This document shows positions 8,207 through 14,203 of a DNA stretch of 19,451 nucleotides, piece after piece; positions within the stretch are counted from its first letter, which is position 1, and every line of letters begins with the position of its first letter. The DNA is taken from NCBI GenBank assembly GCA_016928125.1, contig JAFGLK010000328.1, positions 1-19,451 on the forward strand. Direction: 5' to 3'. A program made the translations under genes and the position numbers. The notes under the pieces were generated by a model. It saw only the letters and a program-made list of their open reading frames with translations, did no database searches and was not told the DNA's origin. This DNA comes from Anaerolineae bacterium (GTDB taxonomy: Bacteria; Chloroflexota; Anaerolineae; UBA1429).

Positions 8207-8770
8207 TCACAGAAACACATGCATCCCCCAGCCCGCCTGCTCCATACAGGCGCGCAGCGCACGGCTGGCCTGCGACAGCAGCTTGTAGACATAGGCGTTC
8301 GTCGTGTCGAGAGAGGCGCTGATCTCCTCGGTGGCCAGGCCCAGGTGCCGTTTGAGAAACGCGCTCCGTTGAGGCGTCGAGAGCTTGGCGAGACAGATGC
8401 GCAGCCCCTCACGCAATTCCAGACGTCGCGCATCGTCTTGGGTCGCGCGCTCCGCGCCCGGATTCCCGCCAGCTTCAGGTTCAGGCCTCGGTTCGACACG
8501 TGCCCCTCGGCGCAGTCTGTCGCGATACACATTGGTCAAGATGCTGTAGGCCCAGGTGGTGATCATCGCCTCTCCGCGGAAGCCGGCCAGGTTTCGGATC
8601 ACACGCACCAGGGCGTCCTGCACGCAGTCGTCGGCCAGAGACTCGTTGCCCCCGGTCATCTTGAGCGCGCTACGATACAAGAACGCGCGTAGCTCGCGGG
8701 CAGCTTCCTCCCTCTGCTCAGGCGCACCCCTGAGCGCCTCTACCCATCGCTCCCTTGACCACTCGCCCAT
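8207..8770 (-). CDS. ECF-type RNA polymerase sigma-70 factor
   Basis: 187-aa sigma factor with only regions 2 and 4. Region 2 spans about 24-90: SLADDCVQDALVRVIRNL, then FRGEAMITTWAYSILTNVYR, containing the -10 recognition helix with TTW. A 25-residue linker rich in Pro, Glu and Gly follows. Region 4 spans about 119-175: CLAKLSTPQRSAFLKRHLGL, then ATEEISASLDTTNAYVYKLL, the -35-binding helix-turn-helix. Start ATG has AGGAG four bases upstream. It is cotranscribed with the zinc-binding anti-sigma-like gene directly after it. The target regulon is unknown. A possible self-promoter of ECF type lies 26-50 nt upstream, so autoregulation is plausible. Confidence 0.92.
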   Translation of the reverse strand: MGEWSRERWVEALRGAPEQREEAARELRAFLYRSALKMTGGNESLADDCVQDALVRVIRNLAGFRGEAMITTWAYSILTNVYRDRLRRGARVEPRPEPEAGGNPGAERATQDDARRLELREGLRICLAKLSTPQRSAFLKRHLGLATEEISASLDTTNAYVYKLLSQASRALRACMEQAGWGMHVFL

Positions 8771-8795
8771 TAGACTCCTATGCTACCTGCTTTCT

Positions 8796-8820
8796 GACCC
8801 ACTTACTACCACATGGGTTC
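8796..8820 (-). promoter_or_regulatory. Candidate ECF-type autoregulatory promoter for the sigma gene
   Basis: Minus strand GAACC (8820-8816), 17 nt, then GTC (8798-8796), resembling the generic GGAAC / GTC pattern of ECF promoters. It lies 26 nt or more upstream of the sigma ATG. The element also contains a 5-bp inverted repeat, ACCCA...TGGGT. Short motifs like this occur by chance, so support is weak. Confidence 0.3.
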
Positions 8821-8903
8821 TGTCGGCCGCTAGTCAGCGGGCCCTCACAAAGCTCTCCACCGGGCGGCGCGTACCCTCTGCTGCATCGGCTGTGTCAGAG
8901 CGC

Positions 8904-8932
8904 TTGCGTCCCTCTCCCCACTTGGGTAGAAT
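8904..8932 (+). promoter_or_regulatory. Sigma70-type promoter of the nuclease gene
   Basis: -35 TTGCGT (8904-8909), 17 nt, -10 TAGAAT (8927-8932). Predicted start is near 8939, giving a leader of about 24 nt that contains the AAAGGAG ribosome site. The 190-nt gap 8771-8962 between divergent genes otherwise shows nothing definite. Confidence 0.6.
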
Positions 8933-8962
8933 GGCCGAGGGCCTCGAAAGGAGAAGGATAAC

Positions 8963-9805
8963 TTGCAGCGGGTGCTCGTGGCCATCGTAAACAATCCAAG
9001 CGATCTCGCGCTGGCACGCGATTCGCATTGGTATCGCATCCCGGTCGGCAGCGCCCACAGATGGGCTCGTGGACAGTGGCCTCCACACTGGCTAGCCTTC
9101 TACCAAACAAAGGTCTTTGGCGCTGAGGCCCATAGCGTGCGGTGGTTCGCGCAGGTACGTGCCATCCAACGTGTGACGCGAACCGAGCTCTTCCCGGAAG
9201 AACCCCCGAATGCCAAGAGCGGCCGCGAGTACTATCAGCTTCTGCTTGATCCCCTCCAGGAGCTACCAGCGCCTATTCTCTCCAAACGCTGGCGGCGGAT
9301 CGTGTTCATCGCTACTACGTGGGACAAGTTCGTGACTGCCGTCGAGATCAATGACCTGTACGATGGCAGTCCTCTGGAGGATCACCTATGGGCTGCGCTC
9401 AAGCAGCTAGAGATCCCGGCGGAGCGTCAGCTCTATGTGACGCGCGCCACTCGAGCTTACTTCCTTGATTTTGCCCTGTTCTGTGTTCAGGGCAATCTGG
9501 ATCTCGAGACTGACGGCGACACCTGGCACGCCGATCCAGCCCGGATTCCTCTCGACAGCCAGCGCGACAACGATCTGCAGACTCTGGGCTGGAAAGTGCT
9601 GCGGTTCAATGGCCAGCGTTTGCTTGAGGCCATGGCGGAGTACTGCATACCCACCATCGTCGAGAATATCAACCGCCTGGGCGGCATTGCGCAGTCAGAC
9701 AGCCCCCGGCGCATCACACTGATCGATCAGCGGGCCTTCCTCCAGTACGGCCTCTTCGACGCGCCCCCAGACAGCTCGGATGGCTCCTCAGGTGACCTCC
9801 CTTAG
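8963..9805 (+). CDS. DUF559/Vsr-like PD-(D/E)XK nuclease with PUA/EVE-like N-terminal domain
   Basis: 280-aa protein. The C-terminal part has the DUF559 nuclease pattern in order: SPLEDHLWAALK (E139), YFLDFALF (D169), LDLETDGDTWH (E182, D184, H189), DSQRDNDLQTLGWKVLRF (D198 to F215). This is the restriction-endonuclease fold shared with very-short-patch repair Vsr, and every expected acidic residue is present. The first ~120 residues (WYRIPVGSAHRWARGQWPP, WLAFYQTKVFG, VRWFAQV) resemble in rhythm a PUA-like EVE/ASCH domain that could read modified bases; that is my inference. The start is TTG at 8963, supported by AAAGGAG 9 nt upstream and a promoter 31 nt further up. It is a single-gene unit facing the Gfo/Idh gene, whose 3' end overlaps it by 18 bp. 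Defence or DNA repair is possible, but no methylase partner is visible. Confidence 0.72.
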   Translation: MQRVLVAIVNNPSDLALARDSHWYRIPVGSAHRWARGQWPPHWLAFYQTKVFGAEAHSVRWFAQVRAIQRVTRTELFPEEPPNAKSGREYYQLLLDPLQELPAPILSKRWRRIVFIATTWDKFVTAVEINDLYDGSPLEDHLWAALKQLEIPAERQLYVTRATRAYFLDFALFCVQGNLDLETDGDTWHADPARIPLDSQRDNDLQTLGWKVLRFNGQRLLEAMAEYCIPTIVENINRLGGIAQSDSPRRITLIDQRAFLQYGLFDAPPDSSDGSSGDLP

Positions 9806-10702
9806 CGACACCGTCCGCCCCTCCTGGGCGCTAGCCAGCGCAGCTTGCATGAAAGCCATGATCTCCAGCGTCTCCCTAGCGGCCACGGGCGGTGACCCAC
9901 CCTGGAAAAAGGGCACGATCTGCTGGAGAAGCTGGGCGTAGAGAGGCACCTCCCGGGAGTAGAGCGTCTGATAGACGCCCTTCTCCGCAAAAACGCTGAC
10001 GCCATAGTCGTGCGCGCCTGCGCGGGTGCCGCGCAGCGTTCCCAGGCGGCCATCCGCCCACACGCCCACCACCACATCCGAGCCTTCGCTGCTATCGCAG
10101 CGCACCGCTTGGCAGCCCACGCCCATGAAGGTGTAGAGAATCTCGACGCCGTGCACGCCATACCAAAAGAGACCGGGGTTGGTCGGCTCGAGGGTGGCCG
10201 GGCTAAAGGCATCGCAGGCCAGCACACGGCCTCGCTCCGAATCGTTGGCGATGGCGGCGATGTTGGCGTCGTAGCGCAACGACGAGGAGGAGAACAGGGG
10301 GCAGTCGCTGGCGCGCGCCAGGCGCACGATCTCGGCGGCCTCTGCATAGCTGGCGGCCAGGGGCTTGTCCACGTAGACCGGTCGACGGGCAGCCAGCACA
10401 GGGCGGATCTCCTCCAGATGACGCCGCCCGTCCACGCTCTCGAGCAGCACCGCATCGACTTGGGCCACCAACTCCTCGATCGAGTTGGTCAGCGCAACGC
10501 CCCACGTGTCCACCATCTCGCGGCGAAAACCGTCTACCCGCGAGGCGCTCGAGGGCACGTCGGGGCTAAACGACGGATAGCCCGCCACCACGCGCGCGCC
10601 GGGCACATGAAACGCCTCAGAGGAATCGTTCAGCAGACGCGTGAACGCGGGGACGTGCGAGGTATCAAAGCCGATGATGCCAACGCGGAGCTCTTCAGGC
10701 AC
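9788..10702 (-). CDS. Gfo/Idh/MocA-family NAD(P)-dependent oxidoreductase
   Basis: 304-aa protein with an N-terminal Rossmann nucleotide-binding region, RVGIIGFDTSHVPAF, and the family's lysine motif VYVDKPLAASYAEA (D112-K113-P114). The substrate-binding alpha/beta domain follows. GIIGFDTSH replaces the usual GxGxxG, a variant subgroup, and the protein is shorter than the family's usual 330-390 aa. The substrate is probably a sugar or polyol derivative but cannot be named. The start is GTG at 10702 with GGGAGG six to seven bases upstream. It follows by 12 nt the remnant of a second Gfo/Idh gene in the same orientation, so this was probably once a two-gene oxidoreductase operon. Its last 18 bp overlap the end of the convergent nuclease gene. 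Confidence 0.85.
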   Translation of the reverse strand: MPEELRVGIIGFDTSHVPAFTRLLNDSSEAFHVPGARVVAGYPSFSPDVPSSASRVDGFRREMVDTWGVALTNSIEELVAQVDAVLLESVDGRRHLEEIRPVLAARRPVYVDKPLAASYAEAAEIVRLARASDCPLFSSSSLRYDANIAAIANDSERGRVLACDAFSPATLEPTNPGLFWYGVHGVEILYTFMGVGCQAVRCDSSEGSDVVVGVWADGRLGTLRGTRAGAHDYGVSVFAEKGVYQTLYSREVPLYAQLLQQIVPFFQGGSPPVAARETLEIMAFMQAALASAQEGRTVSLREVT

Positions 10703-10714
10703 AGTGGTCCTCCC

Positions 10715-10927
10715 TCATATAGAATCGTCTTTGGGCTCGATGGCCAGCGGCTGGCCGCTGTGCAGCGACGCAAGCGCCAGATAGCCAATCAGCGAAGCGC
10801 CATGGATGGTCATGCACTGCTACTTGTCCAGGTGGATGGCTCGGTCGGGCCGCCCCAGCAGATCGCGGTCGCCTCCCTGGGAAAGGTAGCCCCCACAGCC
10901 GATTACGCCAACCCGAGCCCTGTTCAT
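10715..10927 (-). pseudogene. Gfo/Idh/MocA oxidoreductase remnant with large internal deletion and in-frame stop
   Basis: Read on the minus strand from ATG 10927, the 71 codons begin MNRARVGVIGCGGYLSQGG, a clear Rossmann N-terminus of a Gfo/Idh enzyme. They pass at about codon 20 straight into DRDLLGRPDRAIHLDK, a TAG at 10822-10820, then QCMTIHGASLIGYLALASLH and SGQPLAIEPKDDSI before TGA. The latter half reads like the extreme C-terminus of the same family (substrate domain end). About 250-300 residues that should lie between are missing, while the reading frame is kept. Known: such enzymes are 330-390 aa. Inferred: an internal deletion of roughly 0.8-0.9 kb plus a nonsense change. The TGA is 12 nt before the next oxidoreductase start. 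The C-terminal relationship is judged by eye. Confidence 0.7.
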
Positions 10928-10982
10928 CTCGGTTTGCTTCGTTCAGACATGTTCATACGGACAGGGTAATCAAAACAAGAGC

Positions 10983-11009
10983 AAAAAAATCGAATAAACG
11001 TGCTATTCG
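10983..11009 (-). terminator. Intrinsic terminator of the flavodoxin-AAC(3) operon
   Basis: On the minus strand CGAATA, 7-nt loop GCACGTT, TATTCG (perfect 6-bp stem), then A and seven T. The stem contains the final Glu codon and the TAG stop of the acetyltransferase gene, so the hairpin overlaps the coding end. The 55 nt from here to the pseudogene start are unusually A+T-rich for this window. Confidence 0.75.
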
Positions 11010-11779
11010 GGCTCCACAAGATAGAGTGGATCGCGCCGCAGAGCCCCCACGCCCTCCCTCCACATCGCCCCACACTCGAGTAGATGAGCCCTCGCCTGGA
11101 GCACCTTGCCGGCGCGCAACTCTCGGCCAGGCTCCAGCAAACCCTCGATCCGGTCGTAGCGCTGCCGCACGCCGCACGGGCCGTGGTTGTGGCGGCGGCT
11201 CCAGACCGTGATTTCGCCGCCATCCAAGCCGATCACCCGATACGCGACCCTCTCGCCAAAGAGATAGGGCGGCTCGACCAACTCCTCCACGCCATGCATC
11301 GAGGTGTTGGGGCGAAGGCCGCACCCCAGAAAGAGGATCTGCCCGCCTGCGTCGCGCAGCTTGCGGAAGGGCGAGCAGGAGCCACAAGGCGTGTCGCCCA
11401 GATGGTGTTCGCCCAACAGATGATCCACCAGCGGCCCAACCCCGCACACCGAGTGCGTGGGATGCAGACTGCGTCGCGTGCCTGGCCGTCTGCGGAAATG
11501 CTCGGGGATGGCGCCGACGTTCGAGGGAGTGTGCTGCACGTGGAAGACGGGCTGATGCGGCCCGACATGCTCGTAGCTCAAGGCGGGCAGCAACAGAGTG
11601 CCGGCTGGGCCGAGGGCCTCCAGTAACCCCCGAAGGACCGTCTCGGGACCACCGGGCACGCGTCCCAGCGAGGAGAGCGACGAGTGCACCAGAGCCACGC
11701 CCCCCGGGCGCAGCCCGAGCCCGAGCAGATCCTGCGCAATCCTGGCCGCGGTCTGCGCAGCCGCCTCGGAATCGATCAC
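11003..11779 (-). CDS. AAC(3)-family N-acetyltransferase (aminoglycoside 3-N-acetyltransferase-like)
   Basis: 258-aa GCN5-unrelated acetyl-CoA-dependent transferase of the Antibiotic_NAT family. Marks in order are ALVHSSLSSLGRVPGGPETV (29-48), GTLLLPALSY (60-69), SNVGAIPEHFR (86-96), LHPTHSVCGVGP (105-116), GSCSPFRKLRDAGGQILFLG (133-152) and NTSMHGVEE (158-166). H162 and E165 align with the catalytic His-x2-Glu of AAC(3)-VIa. The frame extends further upstream through the flavodoxin gene, but the GTG at 11779 overlaps the flavodoxin stop as GTGA and gives a normal-length protein. Many family members in environmental bacteria are not resistance enzymes and act on other amines or amino-polyketide/phosphonate products, so actual aminoglycoside resistance is unproven. 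The gene ends in an intrinsic terminator. Confidence 0.88.
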   Translation of the reverse strand: MIDSEAAAQTAARIAQDLLGLGLRPGGVALVHSSLSSLGRVPGGPETVLRGLLEALGPAGTLLLPALSYEHVGPHQPVFHVQHTPSNVGAIPEHFRRRPGTRRSLHPTHSVCGVGPLVDHLLGEHHLGDTPCGSCSPFRKLRDAGGQILFLGCGLRPNTSMHGVEELVEPPYLFGERVAYRVIGLDGGEITVWSRRHNHGPCGVRQRYDRIEGLLEPGRELRAGKVLQARAHLLECGAMWREGVGALRRDPLYLVEPE

Positions 11780-12228
11780 GCCAGCACGGCCTCGCCCAGC
11801 GCGCGGCCTAGGGCGATAGCCTCTGGGCAGTCGGGCTCGGGCGCACGACGGCAAACAAAGGGCTCGCCCACGATGCGAAAATCGCGCGCCAGGCGCTTGA
11901 ACGGCTCGACGGCGCGCCCGCCGCCGCCGTGGGTCACAAAGAGCGCACACGGGCGATCGTACACGGGCTTGTCCTTGCGATAGGCCTCCAGCAGGTCGTC
12001 GAAGAGTTGCTTGATGGTCCCCGCCGGATAGCTGAAATAGTCGGGCGTGCCTAGAGCCACGCCGTCTGTGGCGAGGAAGGCGTCGATGTCGATGCGTTGG
12101 GCCTCGTTGAGGTTGACCAGCTCAACTTCAATCTCCCCGGCCTCTCGCACACCCCTGGCCACCAGCTCGGCGCAGGCCTTGGTGTTGCCGTACTGCTGCG
12201 AATGGTAGACAATCATCACCTTTTTCAT
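11776..12228 (-). CDS. Flavodoxin-family FMN-binding protein
   Basis: 150-aa flavodoxin-like fold. The phosphate-binding loop is in VMIVYHSQQYGNTKACAELV (about 4-23). The isoalloxazine-side loops are GTPDYFSYPAGTIKQLFDDL (about 60-79) and FVTHGGGGRAVEPFK (about 98-112). It resembles the NADPH-dependent FMN reductase/WrbA-like group more than electron-transfer flavodoxins, and is short without extra domains. The ATG follows GGGAGAAACAAC. Its own sigma70-type promoter lies 67-95 nt upstream and it is translationally coupled (GTGA) to the AAC(3)-like gene. Pairing a flavoprotein with an N-acetyltransferase suggests joint handling of a small molecule (reduction then acetylation), which is speculation. 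Confidence 0.87.
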   Translation of the reverse strand: MKKVMIVYHSQQYGNTKACAELVARGVREAGEIEVELVNLNEAQRIDIDAFLATDGVALGTPDYFSYPAGTIKQLFDDLLEAYRKDKPVYDRPCALFVTHGGGGRAVEPFKRLARDFRIVGEPFVCRRAPEPDCPEAIALGRALGEAVLA

Positions 12229-12294
12229 GTTGTTTCTCCCTCAAGATGGAGCGCTCCGCATGTTGCTGTCACAGATTCCGGGGATCTATCTGGA

Positions 12295-12323
12295 AGTGTA
12301 TTCGATTCCCCGAGCCGGGTCAA
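12295..12323 (-). promoter_or_regulatory. Sigma70-type promoter of the flavodoxin-AAC(3) operon
   Basis: Minus strand -35 TTGACC (12323-12318), 17 nt, -10 TACACT (12300-12295). Predicted start is near 12288, leaving a 60-nt leader. It stands back to back with the GH30 promoter within the 268-nt divergent region. The space between the two promoters holds a small inverted repeat, CTGTC-ATACC-GACAG (12376-12390), and a CTCGCGCGAG palindrome (12394-12403), of unknown meaning. Confidence 0.65.
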
Positions 12324-12437
12324 CTACTCTCCCGGCCCTGACGCTCCTCCCATTCTAGCCAGCGTGTCAGCGCCGCTGTCATACCGACAGACGCCTCGCG
12401 CGAGTGCCTTTCGTGGCAATCTGTAGAGCTAGAGTGC

Positions 12438-12466
12438 TTGACGGGCGCTGAGCGCGATGCTATCGT
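12438..12466 (+). promoter_or_regulatory. Sigma70-type promoter of the GH30-like gene
   Basis: -35 TTGACG (12438-12443), 17 nt, -10 TATCGT (12461-12466). Predicted start is near 12473, about 24 nt before the ATG, and the leader carries GGAGTGGAGGT as ribosome site. Confidence 0.62.
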
Positions 12467-12496
12467 AGCGGCAGCAGACGGAGTGGAGGTACCAGA

Positions 12497-13912
12497 ATGC
12501 GAACGGCTCAGGTAGATTTCGACCACGTTGTGCGGCCCTGGGACGGGTTTGGCGTGAACTATGTGGAAGCCTGCCAGACACGCGACTATGCCGTGGCGCC
12601 GCAGGACTATGGCGGGTTCAGTACGCTGTGCGAGGGCGACCGACAGGCGATCCTCGCTCTGATCTTTGGCGAGGCGGGGCTCAAGCCGGCGCTGATCAAG
12701 ATGTTCCTGGATCCGTTTCACCAGGCGCCCCCCGGCGAAGGCTATAGTCGCAGCCCAGCGGCCATCGACCCCAGCGCCTACGACCACGAGACGACCACTG
12801 CCTGGATGCGCTACTTTGTGCGCGAGGGGCTGGCCCGCACGCGCGCGCGGGGCGACGACTTGATGATCCTCACCGGCCTCTATGGACCGCCAGGCTGGAT
12901 GACTAGGCAACGCTTTGTGCGCGGCCGCGATCTGGACCCCGAGCTCAAGTACGAATGCGCCAAGTACGCCATCGCCTGGACCCAGTTTCTGCGCGAGCAT
13001 GAGGGCCTGCCGGTGCGCTACATCTCGCTCCACAACGAAGGCGAGGACTGGCTGCGCTGGCCCTTGGACGGCAGCACGGCCGATGCCGCGCGCCACGACT
13101 ATAACCTCTACTGGCCGCCTGAGCAGGTAGTAGATTTTCTGCGCTTCATGCCAGGGATGTTGGCAGCGCAGGGCCTGTCCGATGTGGGCGTCACCCCGGG
13201 CGAGACGAGCAACTGGTACCGCTTTCATCACTATGGCTACGCCGACGCCATCGCCGAGGACCCGGCCGCGCTGGCGAATCTGGCGCTGATCACCTCGCAC
13301 GGCTTTTACAGTGGCGACTATACCCGCTGGTATGGGGACCATCGCAGCGCGGGCATCGACTTGCTTCGGGACAAGCGGCCCGAGTTGCATGCCTGGGTCA
13401 CCTCCACGAGTTGGAAAAAGATGGATGTAGATTTCGTCAACGAGATACGCGGCAACATCTATGCCGCCAAGGCCAACGGCATCATCCCCTGGGCCGCCGT
13501 CCAGACCACTGGCCGATGGATCGGAGGTGATCCGAATCCCGGCACGGCCATTCGCGTGGATGGCCGAGGAGGCTACAGCGTCGAGGGGGGCTATCACTAC
13601 TATAAGCAGGTCTGCCGCGCGGGGCAGGCCGGAATGGCGATCGCCGGGGCGCGCTGCAACGATTCAGAGATCGGCCTGATCGGCTTTGCCCAGAATGGCA
13701 CGCGCCATCCGGACGCGCTGGTGCTACTCAACCTGGGTGCCGACGCCAAGCCGCTCGACATCTGCCTGATGGGAAGCGGCGCCCCAGGCTGGCTGGCGTA
13801 TCGCACCGGGCCGGGCGAGCGCTATCTCTCGGTCGGGTACTATGCGTCCAAGGACCGCATACAGTACAGCGCCCCGCCCCGCTCGGTGACAACCTTCTTC
13901 GGGCAAACGTGA
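12497..13912 (+). CDS. GH30-like glycoside hydrolase (clan GH-A barrel plus beta-sandwich), nucleophile not evident
   Basis: 471-aa protein. The N-terminus has the GH30 pattern WDGFGVNYVEA (15-25). The barrel includes LIKMFLDPFH, LMILTGLYGPPGWM (122-135) and YISLHNEGEDW (175-185), where N180-E181 is the clan GH-A acid/base pair on strand 4. The segment expected to carry the strand-7 nucleophile Glu reads ELHAWVTSTSWKKMD (296-310), with Thr/Ser where Glu is expected, followed by NGIIPWAAVQTTGRW. The C-terminal ~100 residues look like the GH30 beta-sandwich (QNGTRHPDALVLLNLGADAK). No signal peptide, so it is cytoplasmic and would act on imported oligosaccharides or glycosides. The substrate is unknown. 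The ATG has a good SD and a promoter 31 nt upstream. The next gene follows 25 nt after the stop. Confidence 0.75.
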   Translation: MRTAQVDFDHVVRPWDGFGVNYVEACQTRDYAVAPQDYGGFSTLCEGDRQAILALIFGEAGLKPALIKMFLDPFHQAPPGEGYSRSPAAIDPSAYDHETTTAWMRYFVREGLARTRARGDDLMILTGLYGPPGWMTRQRFVRGRDLDPELKYECAKYAIAWTQFLREHEGLPVRYISLHNEGEDWLRWPLDGSTADAARHDYNLYWPPEQVVDFLRFMPGMLAAQGLSDVGVTPGETSNWYRFHHYGYADAIAEDPAALANLALITSHGFYSGDYTRWYGDHRSAGIDLLRDKRPELHAWVTSTSWKKMDVDFVNEIRGNIYAAKANGIIPWAAVQTTGRWIGGDPNPGTAIRVDGRGGYSVEGGYHYYKQVCRAGQAGMAIAGARCNDSEIGLIGFAQNGTRHPDALVLLNLGADAKPLDICLMGSGAPGWLAYRTGPGERYLSVGYYASKDRIQYSAPPRSVTTFFGQT

Positions 13913-13937
13913 CCTACACATAAGGAGCAAAAACGAA

Positions 13938-14132
13938 ATGGATGAAGTGATCAAGCTGGTGGTGGACAAGACGGGCATCTCAGAGGAGAACGCGCGTCAG
14001 GCCGTGGAGACGGTGGTGGGCTTCTTGAAGGACAAGCTGCCCGCGCCGATCGCGGCCCAAATCGAGGGCGTTCTGGAGGGAGGCGGCGCGGCCAATGTTC
14101 TGGGCGGCCTTGGCGGTCTGCTGAATCGCTAG
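13938..14132 (+). CDS. Small conserved-type helical protein with Gly-rich C-terminus (64 aa)
   Basis: 64 residues: MDEVIKLVVDKTGISEENAR, then QAVETVVGFLKDKLPAPIAA, then QIEGVLEGGG and a tail ANVLGGLGGLLNR. Two amphipathic helices around 1-35 and 42-50 are followed by a glycine/leucine tail. Small proteins of this pattern (Asp/Glu-start, KTGIS...ARQAVE...LP.PIA) occur widely as hypothetical proteins, and the pattern resembles DUF2267/DUF2780-like helical domains. I cannot name a function. The ATG has a clear AAGGAG at 10 nt spacing, and it is probably cotranscribed with the glycosidase gene. A structured hairpin follows the stop. Confidence 0.8.
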   Translation: MDEVIKLVVDKTGISEENARQAVETVVGFLKDKLPAPIAAQIEGVLEGGGAANVLGGLGGLLNR

Positions 14133-14139
14133 GAAGAGT

Positions 14140-14198
14140 GTCGGCTGAGAGAGCGGGAGCGATGCCGTCCTGTCGCTCCCACTCTTGACGTGGCCGAC
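14140..14198. terminator. Nested hairpin between convergent genes, possible bidirectional terminator
   Basis: Inner stem GGGAGCGA (14155-14162) pairs perfectly with TCGCTCCC (14173-14180) around a 10-nt loop. An outer stem GTCGGC (14140-14145) pairs with GCCGAC (14193-14198), with partly pairing GAGAG/CTCTT between. It fills nearly all of the 71-nt gap between the small plus-strand gene and the convergent CPBP gene. No T-tract follows on either strand, so termination would be factor-assisted. Confidence 0.5.
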
Positions 14199-14203
14199 CG
14201 CGC

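Noticed and set aside
11780..11950. Longer N-terminus for the AAC(3)-like protein
   Set aside because: The added 57 residues are Arg-rich, lie inside the flavodoxin gene and have no homologue-like content. The GTGA-overlapping GTG is a normal start.
12320..13597. 425-aa minus-strand open frame opposite the GH30-like gene
   Set aside because: The plus strand has promoter, SD and clear GH30 motifs. The antisense product matches nothing recognisable and lacks a ribosome site.
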